This document shows, piece by piece, positions 26,704-35,208 of a DNA stretch of 64,000 bases. The stretch is from contig CAAFTU010000069.1 of NCBI GenBank assembly GCA_900766005.1, positions 62,001-126,000 on the forward strand. Reading direction: 5' to 3'. Positions within the stretch are counted from its first letter, which is position 1; every line of letters starts with the position of its first letter. Below the pieces are notes generated by a model that saw only the letters and a program-made list of their open reading frames with translations, was not told the origin of the DNA and made no database searches. Origin of the DNA: an uncultured Bacteroides sp. (GTDB taxonomy: Bacteria > Bacteroidota > Bacteroidia > Bacteroidales > Bacteroidaceae). The position numbers and the translations under genes were made by a program.

Positions 26704-27005
26704 CAATTCATAAGAAATTCAAACCACACTCCTAATGCTACTGCTAAGTAGACTAATAATGATCCAAGCATAGCCGCCCATACATCTTTCCAATCGGGCT
26801 TATCATCCAGAAGAACTTCTTTAAGTATTGATATGATCAATACAAATACGGCGCCTATTGTTACTGCTGAAACCTTCTCCCATGATACTAATGGTTCCTG
26901 CAAGATCACAACGAAAGTGATAAGGGAACAAATAAATCCTCCCCCTAAGAAGTGAAGGGCTTTGTCAGTCCCGACTTTTTCCAAAAAAGAATCTAAAATT
27001 TTCAT
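26703..27005 (-). CDS. Small phage membrane protein
   Basis: The 100-residue protein has three or four hydrophobic helices (about 22-38, 44-62, 72-97) and a DKALHFLGGGFI motif near the N-terminus, like that in small YfiM-type membrane proteins. It follows the fibre gene after 50 bp. A role in lysis or superinfection exclusion is possible but not shown by the sequence. Confidence 0.65.
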   Translation of the reverse strand: MKILDSFLEKVGTDKALHFLGGGFICSLITFVVILQEPLVSWEKVSAVTIGAVFVLIISILKEVLLDDKPDWKDVWAAMLGSLLVYLAVALGVWFEFLMN

Positions 27006-27055
27006 ACTGTTATTTTTATGGCAGGGATTTCTCCCCGCCGGTTAAACTTTCCGAG

Positions 27056-29131
27056 TTACTCTACAAGTAAAATGATAAAGGATGATTCTCCTTCTTCATA
27101 TGAAACTGAAATATATAATCCATTGTTATAAATATCCGTCTTCAACACAACATTATTACTATTAATTACAGAGATTCTTTTCCCATTCATTTTTTCAGAA
27201 ATAACCAAATGGTCGTTCATCTGTTTTGAATAGTCGGCAAAAACAAAATATTTATTATCAAATTCAAGATAATACATACCTATTCTTCCATCCACTTCAT
27301 TATACTTGAAAAAACATCTATATAATACAGCAGTATATACTGAATCGGGAGAAAGTGTGTCTCCTGATTTATAAGAATCAACGCCATGGGGATATACCTT
27401 TCCTGTATCTTTCCTGACTTCAAATGTCATATTGGTATATTTTTTCAAATCTTTTCCCACACCGTAAGGAAGAAATCCTAAAGCAAATCCACAATTGCCA
27501 TTTATCTGTATTACTCTATCTACAGGTCGTTCCTTATCTGCCCAATACGTTTCAGTAAATAAAAATGGTGATAGCGCAGAACTCCATGGAACTTGTATGG
27601 GAGTGTTAAAATTGTATCCATTTATCTCTTGAGAATTAGGTATATAATATTTAACGGTTCCATCTTTTAATGTTCCTATCATTCCAGCTTGCGAAAACAT
27701 GACATCTTGAAATTTTATCACTTGATTTGTAACAAAATTGGAGATTAACAACAATGACATATTCGGCAAAAATCGATATATATTTTCAATTTTTACCATA
27801 GTTGAGCTTTCAAAGTCTGCAGGTTTATCTTGTCCTTTTCTTGCGATTATATTTTTCAGGACCTCATCTGTATTGACTACCGAATAAGATTCTACAATGT
27901 CAAATTCTCTAGACCTGTATAATTTAGCCTCACTTACCCTTATACTATTATTATATAATCTCTGTTGAACATCAAATACAGCTGGCCATAGCTGAGTTGA
28001 GGATACAGATGTCACATGTAATTCACCACCTTCAGTACCAGTTAAATTTCCGGCTTTAAGCGCTATAAAACTTTGGCTTTCAGAAGTACCTTTATTTTCA
28101 GACAGAAAGAGTATCTTATTATTGTCAACAATTCTCATGATGTAGAATTTAGTTCCACTAGAATCAGTCCATTCTGTACCTATCGCTGTATTATCCTTAC
28201 CGTGCCCTTCAATAGTAGCAATAACACATGGTTGAGCATGATTGCCGCCTAACGTGGTATTTTGCGCGTGAAAAGGTCCTACATCATCTCCCATTCCAAA
28301 TTTAACATTTTCATTATCAAATTTGATAAAATTAAATATAGGATTACCGTTATAAGAAGCATTTTCTTGCGTATAATATCTGTTAAGAGTTGCGGTCAAA
28401 GAGTTATTACCGCATTTATATAAGAGAGTTTTGTCACTCTTTAATTCAATGGTAAAGTCATCCCCTAAAGCAGATTCCAGACTTCCCAATAAATCCTTTT
28501 TTGTGACTAATGCTTTATCATTTTTAGCCAAAAATGACGTATCATCTTTCAAGTTAATTATTTCTTTTTCAAAATATTTCTCAAAAACCACATTTTCCCC
28601 AAAGAATAATCCAGATAAAGACAAATCCCAAATAGGAGCATCTGGGACTCCAGGCTGTTTGTTCATTATGGTTAATATGCATTGCGACGAATTAAGTGGA
28701 GAGACAAAGCTCTTTACATTTTCCAATTGTGTCCCATTAATATGATTGCCTTCTTTGTCAAAAAAATTAACAAACCTGGCATTATTATTGTTATCTTCAT
28801 TAATGCCTGAAGGAGCATATATACTATAACAGGAATCTGGTTTTATCTCTATTTTTTCAGTGTAACTGTATATTTCATAAGGTGTTGGTACCCCTTTTGC
28901 ATCAATATAATATCCGTCTGTAAATTTAGATGGGTCTATCAGATTAGCACCAATTATTTCTTGTTTAATAAATTCGTCAGTAATATTTGTGTTTTTATTG
29001 ATGTTTTTTTCTAACGCGGAAAGTTTCTCATCCAGATTACCTCCTCCAGATGTCATCTTTACCTGCTCCGACGAAGTGACAGGATAGACCTTCTGTCCGT
29101 TCTTATTTTTAAGTTGTACTTTTCTTGCCAT
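27056..29131 (-). CDS. Putative tail fibre / receptor-binding protein
   Basis: The 691-residue protein begins with MARKVQLKNKNGQKVYPVT, a usual phage appendage attachment start, then a short coiled coil (LDEKLSALEKNINKNT, about 33-48) for trimerisation. A long beta-rich, Asn/Ser/Gly-rich region follows. Position at the end of the tail operon and length fit a receptor-binding fibre. Its base composition is clearly more AT-rich than the tail genes upstream, which suggests exchange of the adhesin. No reverse transcriptase or template/variable repeat was found nearby, unlike DGR-bearing Bacteroides phages. Confidence 0.7.
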   Translation of the reverse strand: MARKVQLKNKNGQKVYPVTSSEQVKMTSGGGNLDEKLSALEKNINKNTNITDEFIKQEIIGANLIDPSKFTDGYYIDAKGVPTPYEIYSYTEKIEIKPDSCYSIYAPSGINEDNNNNARFVNFFDKEGNHINGTQLENVKSFVSPLNSSQCILTIMNKQPGVPDAPIWDLSLSGLFFGENVVFEKYFEKEIINLKDDTSFLAKNDKALVTKKDLLGSLESALGDDFTIELKSDKTLLYKCGNNSLTATLNRYYTQENASYNGNPIFNFIKFDNENVKFGMGDDVGPFHAQNTTLGGNHAQPCVIATIEGHGKDNTAIGTEWTDSSGTKFYIMRIVDNNKILFLSENKGTSESQSFIALKAGNLTGTEGGELHVTSVSSTQLWPAVFDVQQRLYNNSIRVSEAKLYRSREFDIVESYSVVNTDEVLKNIIARKGQDKPADFESSTMVKIENIYRFLPNMSLLLISNFVTNQVIKFQDVMFSQAGMIGTLKDGTVKYYIPNSQEINGYNFNTPIQVPWSSALSPFLFTETYWADKERPVDRVIQINGNCGFALGFLPYGVGKDLKKYTNMTFEVRKDTGKVYPHGVDSYKSGDTLSPDSVYTAVLYRCFFKYNEVDGRIGMYYLEFDNKYFVFADYSKQMNDHLVISEKMNGKRISVINSNNVVLKTDIYNNGLYISVSYEEGESSFIILLVE

Positions 29132-29147
29132 AATCTTATGAATTAAG

Positions 29148-29567
29148 TTATAAATCGGTTGTTTCTCCCTGATCCTCTATTACAGGAACAGCGTCTGATA
29201 TAGGTGTACGGAGCCAGTCAAGAAAATCTTCTACTGTGCCTTCATTACCGGCTTTAAGCCAAACTTGATATGCGGAATCTCCCTGTACACCCAGCTGCAT
29301 ATCTCCTGATATTGTCACAGTCTCCGTCTTGATATCTGAACACGGATCTGAAGACTCTTCGCACGTTGTTGATACAATCTTCAGAAAGTTACATGCATCC
29401 AACGCTGTATGCTGTCCGTCTAATGTAGCATACAATGTAGCAGAATATCTTCCAGTAGATTTCTGCAGTTCCGGAGGGACAGAGAACACGACTTCCTTAC
29501 TTTCGAGTTCAAAAGGAATATCTGTATGATTACCCAACGGATCATGCAACACCAGCCGAAGACTCAT
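29148..29567 (-). CDS. Tail appendage protein, N-terminus cut off by an in-frame amber codon
   Basis: The 139-residue reading frame starts at an internal ATG (MSLRLVLHDPLG). Five sense codons and a TAG upstream continue in the same frame to another ATG at 29648. The upstream piece (DKDIRCRWNVTVNGG) joins smoothly to the start of a beta-sandwich, so the intact gene probably ran 29648-29148. The C-terminal part (LGVQGDSAYQVWLKAGNEGT) resembles collagen-less fibre linkers and ends with acidic residues. It lies between the fibre gene and baseplate-distal genes, probably as a fibre adaptor. Confidence 0.6.
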   Translation of the reverse strand: MSLRLVLHDPLGNHTDIPFELESKEVVFSVPPELQKSTGRYSATLYATLDGQHTALDACNFLKIVSTTCEESSDPCSDIKTETVTISGDMQLGVQGDSAYQVWLKAGNEGTVEDFLDWLRTPISDAVPVIEDQGETTDL

Positions 29568-29582
29568 ATCCTCTAATGGCTG

Positions 29583-29648
29583 CTAACCTCCGTTTACCGT
29601 CACATTCCACCGGCAACGTATATCCTTATCTTTCCGAACATTTACCAT
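29583..29648 (-). pseudogene. 21-codon 5' piece of the split tail gene, ending in TAG
   Basis: ATG at 29648, 21 codons, then TAG (29585-29583) followed in frame by CAG CCA TTA GAG GAT and the ATG at 29567. A single substitution to CAG or AAG would restore a 160-residue product. The neighbouring gene also ends in TAG (29653-29651), so amber is a normal stop in this phage. Confidence 0.6.
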
Positions 29649-29650
29649 AG

Positions 29651-30049
29651 CTATACATCGTTAGTTTCACCAAGATCATCCATAATGCTATCCCATACAA
29701 CATACCCTGCATCCAGTTTTGTCCGCAGCTGCCATCCAGGATTCTGCCAGCTGAAGACCTTGCCGTTATCCGGTGCCGAAGCATCATCCTGGTTGTAAAT
29801 ATTCACCAGCATGCCGCGACGCAATGGAGTTCCGTCCTTGTCATCTACCGGATTGCTGTCAGCCTCCATGGCGCTTACTGTCGCATAAGTTTTCCGGATG
29901 CCCAGAGAGCTTCCGTTAATCTCAGTCTGATTGGCATAATCAGCAAGGTCACGGATCAGATCTCCCACTTCTTCAGGTGGAATACTTTCCGTCTTCCACT
30001 TGGCCGACAATTCATCAGCCCTCTTCTTAATGTCGTATATATCTGCCAT
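29651..30049 (-). CDS. Hypothetical tail-associated protein
   Basis: The ATG at 30049 (MADIYDIKKRADEL) is chosen because the preceding gene ends at 30057; a longer frame would overlap it by 41 bp. The 132-residue product has a helical N-terminal half and a C-terminal part with IYNQDDASAPDNGKVFSW and GWQLRTKLD, which look like a fibre-tip or collar fold. It is cotranscribed with the tail genes. Confidence 0.65.
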   Translation of the reverse strand: MADIYDIKKRADELSAKWKTESIPPEEVGDLIRDLADYANQTEINGSSLGIRKTYATVSAMEADSNPVDDKDGTPLRRGMLVNIYNQDDASAPDNGKVFSWQNPGWQLRTKLDAGYVVWDSIMDDLGETNDV

Positions 30050-30056
30050 AACAATA

Positions 30057-30836
30057 TTAATATCTGGTTCGTAATATGACTCTTCTATTTGCTTCAATCC
30101 TGGTAACAGGAGTTCCGTCCACGTTCTTCAGATAAATGTTTCCGTTGTTCGCCTGGATCATCACTGCTGAATAAACATTATCATTCACATCAGTAATGAA
30201 TCCCAACCCTTGGAACGACACACTTTCACGATATTTCACATACAACCCACCGGAAAGAGTCACCTCTGAAATTGTCGGACCGGCCAATACAATACCTGTA
30301 CTTCCATCCTGATAAGTCGTCAGCGTGACATAAGGAAGGACTAACCCTTCATTCACGCTATCGATATATACGTCCAGTTTCTTCGAGGCTTTCGGAATAC
30401 TGACATAATGCAATACCGACAGCACTTCAATATCGCTCACCGAAGTGTCATCCTTCAAAGACTCAACTACCAGCGTAGCATAGCTTTTTTCGCGGCGTGC
30501 GCCCTGTTCTCCATTGCCAAGGGTAACAACAGCCTCTTGTACTCTTGTGATCTTCCAATACAGGAAAGTGCCTTTCTCAGTGCTGGCAATCTCACCGGAA
30601 GCCACTGAAAAGATCTCCCCGTGCAGCGCTATCCACCCTGCGGTCCATGATATCTTTTCATTGCCGTCAGAAGTATCCTGGCGGGTAACTACGCATCCGG
30701 CAAGACGCGCATTTCCATCTTCTGTTGAAAAGGCATTTAAAAGGGCTTTAAAGGACTCTCTAACGGCGTCCTGCATATAGACAATATCGGTAAGTTTCAA
30801 CGGCACTCCACCGTTCGGATTAAGCATCTTATTCAT
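30057..30836 (-). CDS. Putative tail fibre base or collar protein
   Basis: The 259-residue protein starts MNKMLNPNGGVPLKLTDIVYMQD, a form seen in proteins that link baseplate and fibre. It is then rich in beta strands with small residues (TVSLSGGLYVKYRESVSFQG). No membrane segment or enzyme motif is seen. It overlaps the upstream gene by 8 bp. Position after the gp47/gp48-like baseplate genes supports a role in attaching the fibre. Confidence 0.6.
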   Translation of the reverse strand: MNKMLNPNGGVPLKLTDIVYMQDAVRESFKALLNAFSTEDGNARLAGCVVTRQDTSDGNEKISWTAGWIALHGEIFSVASGEIASTEKGTFLYWKITRVQEAVVTLGNGEQGARREKSYATLVVESLKDDTSVSDIEVLSVLHYVSIPKASKKLDVYIDSVNEGLVLPYVTLTTYQDGSTGIVLAGPTISEVTLSGGLYVKYRESVSFQGLGFITDVNDNVYSAVMIQANNGNIYLKNVDGTPVTRIEANRRVILRTRY

Positions 30837-31320
30837 ATTCGTAGATATTAATTATGTACTTTCTTCCCACTACCTTGTAAGTATCCAGGAAGATCCTTAT
30901 TTGACTTTCGTAATCTCTCAAAAATGATGGAACATTTACAATGAAGTCACCATCATACCTGCCTTCACCGTCATTTCTCCAGAATTCCTGTTCCGGCGAC
31001 TCTTCATCGTCATTATACATCATCAGGCCGGGAAACGGCTCATCATCATTGTACATATAGAATGATTCAGCCGGAACATCCGTAATGTATATCTCATTGT
31101 TCTTTAGAAAAAACATTTCATTCAGATTGGTCTCCAAGCTGATAACCTGCCCAGTAATGACAATACGATTCATCGACTGCTTCCGGTAACTCATGAATAC
31201 ATCATGAAGGTGCGAAAAGGGGGCAACCAGTACCCGAATGAATGAAAACAAGCGCGGTTTCCGGAGAAATGGCGGGAGAAGAAGCTGCGCCAGTTTGACC
31301 ATATCTAATTCATACCACAT
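30829..31320 (-). CDS. Putative baseplate/tail protein (gp48 position)
   Basis: The 163-residue protein begins MWYELDMVKLAQLLLPPFLR, overlapping the gp47-like gene by 11 bp, and has an acidic middle (YNDDEPFPGLMMYNDDEESP). In Mu the gene after gp47 encodes baseplate protein gp48, so the same role is inferred from order. No clear sequence similarity was seen by eye. Confidence 0.6.
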   Translation of the reverse strand: MWYELDMVKLAQLLLPPFLRKPRLFSFIRVLVAPFSHLHDVFMSYRKQSMNRIVITGQVISLETNLNEMFFLKNNEIYITDVPAESFYMYNDDEPFPGLMMYNDDEESPEQEFWRNDGEGRYDGDFIVNVPSFLRDYESQIRIFLDTYKVVGRKYIINIYEYE

Positions 31321-32161
31321 AAGTAATGCTGCTGTTAAGGCCTTCGGAAATAAATGCTCCTCCGACCGATGTGTAATTATTATTCTTCACCTCCGTATAT
31401 TGTACCGCTTCGGCCGACTTGGCCTTGACCGTTCCCAGCGTGACATCTAACACGCCTTCAACCGCCTGTACAGCGTCCACCAGTTTGGTCTTGTTAAACG
31501 TACCTCCATACACAATAGCGGCCAGATAATTGTTAATGGCATCCACTACCACCGCCTTACCGTCTGATATTCTATTACCTGATGTGTCGATAACAAGAGG
31601 ATCAATCTGCACACTCATGTTAATGATAATCTTATCGGCCGGAATTGATTTAATCGACATTGTAATACCGGCTATTTTCATTTTATTCAGATAACTCTCG
31701 AAGGCCGCCAGTTCAGACTCGTTCAATGGCTCCGGCTTTCCGCCGCTATCTTTCGACACCAGCACCTGAACACTTCCTCCAAGGTCACGCACTGCAGCAT
31801 ATTGAACAATCTGCAGTTTCTCATTGACAGTCTGATATCCATACGTGGCCGTCTCTGGAAGATAGACCAGATTATCCCCATATTGGAAGGCCAGACAAAT
31901 ACGATGATACCATGCCACCGATGCCACTATTGCCTGACTGATTTGGGCATCCACATCCTTACGCAGCTGGTCAAACATCACCTCCAGTCCATACGCACAT
32001 ACAGCCACGATATACAGCAGAATATTTTCGATAGAAACAGTGCTGAATGTAGTGTCCCAGGTAGCATCTTCACCGGTAATACCATACGCCGTTCGAAGCG
32101 TTTCATCAGTCATGAAACGGTCCGTCATCGTTTTTTTGATCTCTTGAATACTTCTTACCAT
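31310..32161 (-). CDS. Baseplate J-like protein (Mu gp47 type)
   Basis: The start MVRSIQEIKKTMTDRF (32161) is chosen; a longer frame to 32245 would run into the LysM gene. The 283-residue product has an N-terminal helical region (LYIVAVCAYGLEVMFDQLRKD) and a beta-rich middle with SIKSIPADKIIINMSVQID, matching the baseplate J architecture of contractile tails. It forms the baseplate wedge. It sits apart from the gp46-like gene because a lysis cassette lies between them. Confidence 0.8.
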   Translation of the reverse strand: MVRSIQEIKKTMTDRFMTDETLRTAYGITGEDATWDTTFSTVSIENILLYIVAVCAYGLEVMFDQLRKDVDAQISQAIVASVAWYHRICLAFQYGDNLVYLPETATYGYQTVNEKLQIVQYAAVRDLGGSVQVLVSKDSGGKPEPLNESELAAFESYLNKMKIAGITMSIKSIPADKIIINMSVQIDPLVIDTSGNRISDGKAVVVDAINNYLAAIVYGGTFNKTKLVDAVQAVEGVLDVTLGTVKAKSAEAVQYTEVKNNNYTSVGGAFISEGLNSSITYVV

Positions 32162-32177
32162 AATATTAAATTTGAGA

Positions 32178-32459
32178 TTACATAAATTCTTTTGTGAACT
32201 GATCCGTAAATATCCGAAGTCGGATTTCACTTTCTGCGCTCTCACTGGTAGCCGGTGACACCCTGTTGTTCTTGCAATAAGTCTCCATTTCTCGATTCAC
32301 CACTACATCCGGAAGCAACAGTTCAGCGCCTGTTTCCAGATTGGCTGTCGGTGACAGATCATTAGCCTGGGCTATCAAGAAGGCCGCAGACACATCACCG
32401 TATTCCTGAATTGCAATATCCAGCATCGTCTGATGCGCCAACACTTTAACCGTCTTCAT
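32178..32459 (-). CDS. LysM-containing tail protein (tail protein X-like)
   Basis: The 93-residue protein starts MKTVKVLAHQTMLDIAIQEYG and continues with ANDLSPTANLETGAELLLPD. This is the LysM pattern of P2 gpX, a small protein linking hub and spike. A C-terminal Glu-rich tail follows. It overlaps the spanin-like gene by 4 bp. Confidence 0.7.
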   Translation of the reverse strand: MKTVKVLAHQTMLDIAIQEYGDVSAAFLIAQANDLSPTANLETGAELLLPDVVVNREMETYCKNNRVSPATSESAESEIRLRIFTDQFTKEFM

Positions 32460-33010
32460 GGCAATTTTTTATATATTAACTTGATAACAATAATACCAAT
32501 AAAAACACCTCCCAGCCACATGAGTGCCGCCTGCCACCAGCTGATGGCTGCCTTCCGTTCTGTCTGCAGGTTACTGATGGCTGTCTCCATCCGGGTAAGC
32601 TGCTCATTGATCCGGGTAGTTTCAGTCTGTATCGCGGTAAGATCAACATTCACCACCATGCTGTCCCTGCGCTGTTCTTTGCTTTCGCTGGAAAAATTAC
32701 CCGTAGTAGTCGATGTTATATACTGATTTCCGGTACTGTCAGGCGGCGAAAACTCATCTCTCTGCCATTGGCCGGTCATCTGCGTCAGCTTTTCCTCCCA
32801 TTTTTGAAAGAACTGATCCAAATCCATCTGGGCTGAAGAATTATTATCTACCGAAGTTTCATTGTCGATTACAGTCTCAGATTCACTCTCCTTCACTTCA
32901 TCAATTTTCAGAGGCGACTGCGTTCTGCAGCCTACAGCCAGCAGAGCCATCAGTATGATGATAAAGCTCTGCATCCAGCTGTACGCTCTGTCAAGCCAAC
33001 GAGTCAGCAT
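32456..33010 (-). CDS. Candidate one-component spanin (u-spanin)
   Basis: The 184-residue protein has both anchors expected of a unimolecular spanin. An N-terminal type II signal ends in LAVGC (Cys about 28) for the outer membrane. A C-terminal transmembrane helix (WWQAALMWLGGVFIGIIVI, about 156-175) serves the inner membrane. Between them is a periplasmic region ending in a coiled coil (ETTRINEQLTRMETAISNLQ, about 130-149). Such proteins fuse the membranes in the last step of lysis. It lies in the lysis cassette with holin and endolysin. The call rests on topology. Confidence 0.7.
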   Translation of the reverse strand: MLTRWLDRAYSWMQSFIIILMALLAVGCRTQSPLKIDEVKESESETVIDNETSVDNNSSAQMDLDQFFQKWEEKLTQMTGQWQRDEFSPPDSTGNQYITSTTTGNFSSESKEQRRDSMVVNVDLTAIQTETTRINEQLTRMETAISNLQTERKAAISWWQAALMWLGGVFIGIIVIKLIYKKLP

Positions 33011-33504
33011 AAGACAAAGAGATTAATATATATAACCATGAAAGCCGCAATTTCAAGCCAGAAGACGGGCTTTGCATCAATCAGCTTACCCAATCCCATC
33101 TTGCTGATATACCTGATGATATAAGCCACAGGAAGAAGCCATACTGTCATTATCCACGGATGCGTACATACTACCCAAGTCTGCGTACATAGCAATACCA
33201 ACACCGTACCGGAATAATGCACTATCGCGCCTTTTTTGTCCTTAAAATTCGGAGAAAGAGATATCATCATCATCCCGACAAATGACAGGAATGTCAGGAA
33301 CTGGTAATTCTCCGGAGTGACCTCCAGCGCCGCGATCATCCAGGTAAACCCTGTCATTGACATGCAGGCGCCAAACCATTTATTGTGTTCCAGACGATAA
33401 TACGTTTCAGACAAAGAGTACGGGATACGTCCCATTTTCTTGCACATGACAGCTGTGTACACAGCCATAATCAATACTGATATGATTCCGAATAATGTTG
33501 CCAT
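33004..33504 (-). CDS. Multi-pass membrane protein of the lysis cassette
   Basis: I take the start MATLFGIISVLIMAV (33504), since the longer frame adds a weakly coding stretch. The protein of about 166 residues has around five or six transmembrane helices. It sits between endolysin and spanin and overlaps the spanin gene by 7 bp. It may be a second holin, an antiholin or an exclusion protein; the sequence does not decide. Confidence 0.6.
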   Translation of the reverse strand: MATLFGIISVLIMAVYTAVMCKKMGRIPYSLSETYYRLEHNKWFGACMSMTGFTWMIAALEVTPENYQFLTFLSFVGMMMISLSPNFKDKKGAIVHYSGTVLVLLCTQTWVVCTHPWIMTVWLLPVAYIIRYISKMGLGKLIDAKPVFWLEIAAFMVIYINLFVLC

Positions 33505-33521
33505 AATATTTCCTTTTAAAA

Positions 33522-33926
33522 TTAAACCAGTTCCCATCCGGCTTTCACGTCTTCCATATTAGCCGGAACGCCATTCTCTACCCGGCTGATGGCCGCCGCA
33601 AATGCACACATCGTAGCTTCGTCATAGATATCAGGTTCAAACATCGTAGGAACCTGCATTTCCGCACATACTCGCTGGATGTATCCGGAAGTATTGTTCT
33701 CCACAGGTGGTGCCCATCTGTGGATAAAATCTGCAATAGTCTTGCAGCCATGTATCCGGCGGTAATTCTGCAGTGTCCGGATTAAGGCCCTGTAGCCCCA
33801 TTTCATTTCCGTAAACTGGAAAAACTGCTTGTCTGTCTGCTTCTCACGCAATCCCTGCCATTTATCCTTGGTGATACGGATGTTCCCGGGATTGCAATTC
33901 CGTAAACCTCTTGGTAACTGTGTCAT
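33522..33926 (-). CDS. Putative endolysin (P5-like lytic enzyme)
   Basis: The 134-residue protein opens LPRGLRNCNPGNIRITKDKW and continues with FTEMKWGYRALIRTLQNY. This pattern is seen in small phage structural/lytic proteins often annotated as structural protein P5 in Bacteroides prophages, probably peptidoglycan-degrading. It has no signal peptide, so export would need the holin, whose gene overlaps it by 4 bp upstream. Confidence 0.7.
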   Translation of the reverse strand: MTQLPRGLRNCNPGNIRITKDKWQGLREKQTDKQFFQFTEMKWGYRALIRTLQNYRRIHGCKTIADFIHRWAPPVENNTSGYIQRVCAEMQVPTMFEPDIYDEATMCAFAAAISRVENGVPANMEDVKAGWELV

Positions 33927-34402
33927 TTCTTTTCCTCCTTTTTTTCGTTATCTAAAAATTGCTGCAGATAAGGTATCTTTCTGACTACCTCAAAACTCAG
34001 GATGTAGTACATGAAGTTAATCGGCCGGGACCTTGGAAAGAGCTTTCTAAGGTTTCTCAGGATGTTCACTCCGTAGAAGTAGCATATCGCATACACAATG
34101 CCGGTAATGCACTGCAGGGCGCCGTCCAAATTCTTCATTTTTTCTCCAATGATATAAATGCTCAGCACGATCACGTAGAACACAAAGGTTTCAAGCAAGC
34201 AGTGAAAGAATTTACGGTTGCTGAACCGTTCGTGTTTTGCCACAATACCGGCAATAAGTCCGGCCAGACAGTTGATCACGAAAATGAAGAAGATGACGAA
34301 TACCATGTCCTTGACCGGCGCGAAGTAAGCCAGTGTAATGCTGAACAGCGTTGCCAGCATATTCTTGATGATTGTAATTATTTCCATATCTTGATTTTTC
34401 AT
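33923..34402 (-). CDS. Phage holin
   Basis: The 159-residue protein has an N-terminal amphipathic stretch, about three or four hydrophobic helices (residues about 15-130) and a charged C-terminal tail (DNEKKEEKK), as in Bacteroides phage holins. A later start at Met6 is possible. It permeabilises the inner membrane for lysis. It overlaps the endolysin gene and follows the gp46-like baseplate gene by 2 bp. Confidence 0.8.
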   Translation of the reverse strand: MKNQDMEIITIIKNMLATLFSITLAYFAPVKDMVFVIFFIFVINCLAGLIAGIVAKHERFSNRKFFHCLLETFVFYVIVLSIYIIGEKMKNLDGALQCITGIVYAICYFYGVNILRNLRKLFPRSRPINFMYYILSFEVVRKIPYLQQFLDNEKKEEKK

Positions 34403-34404
34403 AA

Positions 34405-34713
34405 TTAATAATGAGCGTCAACACTGATACCAGTATTACTTACTACCACATTATCTACTGTCTGTCCGTCCAGTTCAAGCTGCTCTCTTATTTCCGTTCT
34501 CCACGCCAGCGGATCGTGATCGAGCAACATATCTGTAATACCTGCACCCACATAAGGAGATTCTTTAAATTCACCTTTGTATGCGCCTATTATCAATGCT
34601 TGATTTTGATATAGAGTATTACCTAATACCATGCCGGATATAATTTTCCCGTCATCATCCCTTACTGGAGATATCAGGACATCATATTCTGAAGTTATCT
34701 GTATACCTGTCAT
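34405..34713 (-). CDS. GPW/gp25-like baseplate wedge protein (Mu gp46 position)
   Basis: The 102-residue protein ends with LAWRTEIREQLELDGQTVDNVVVSNTG, close to the helix-strand pattern of the gp25-like domain that initiates sheath polymerisation. Its place directly after the spike gene supports the gp46-like assignment. Confidence 0.65.
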   Translation of the reverse strand: MTGIQITSEYDVLISPVRDDDGKIISGMVLGNTLYQNQALIIGAYKGEFKESPYVGAGITDMLLDHDPLAWRTEIREQLELDGQTVDNVVVSNTGISVDAHY

Positions 34714-34714
34714 A

Positions 34715-35203
34715 TCAGTGAGTTATTGTTTTATCCTCGTAATCTTCTCTATTAAAAACATCAGCCTTACTTACCGGTGACGGAGCTGTAACGCTTCCGC
34801 TACCAGGCTGAACTCCTGTAATCTGATGTGTATGACTGTTGAATTTATCAACAAGTGCATTGATCTTGTCGGTTAGTGCAACAATGTTAACCAGTCCTCC
34901 CAGTTTTCCGCCGTTTATCGTAATACTCTCTGCCTGATCTACCACAAGGACAACCAGCTGCGACAAGTCTCCGGAAAGGCTGCCTACCGTTACGGCAGTT
35001 CCGACGGCAGGGACTATCAGCAGATTACTTTCGTTCTTTGAAGTGGATGCTCTGAGCCTTATTCCATCAACATCAAGTGGTCCGAACGTAACAGTGCAAG
35101 TTAAACCTTCCACGCTCTTAACGATCCCCTGGTATATGGCTATCTTGTTCCCACGGCCTAACAACTGTGCCAGATTATCAGAAAGTCTTTTATAATTATC
35201 CAT
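34715..35203 (-). CDS. Baseplate spike protein (Mu gp45 / P2 gpV-like)
   Basis: The 162-residue protein has an OB-fold-like start (IAIYQGIVKSVEGLTCTVTF), then LRASTSKNESNLLIVPAVGTAV and a C-terminal Gly/Ser-rich part with HTHQITGVQPGSG. HTH..HxH-type residues often bind the metal at the tip of tail spikes. It lies 5 bp from the hub gene. Confidence 0.75.
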   Translation of the reverse strand: MDNYKRLSDNLAQLLGRGNKIAIYQGIVKSVEGLTCTVTFGPLDVDGIRLRASTSKNESNLLIVPAVGTAVTVGSLSGDLSQLVVLVVDQAESITINGGKLGGLVNIVALTDKINALVDKFNSHTHQITGVQPGSGSVTAPSPVSKADVFNREDYEDKTITH

Positions 35204-35208
35204 AAGCG

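Noticed and set aside
27056..29131. Diversity-generating retroelement
   Set aside because: No reverse transcriptase ORF and no template/variable repeat pair was seen in the prophage, although I could not run a self-alignment.
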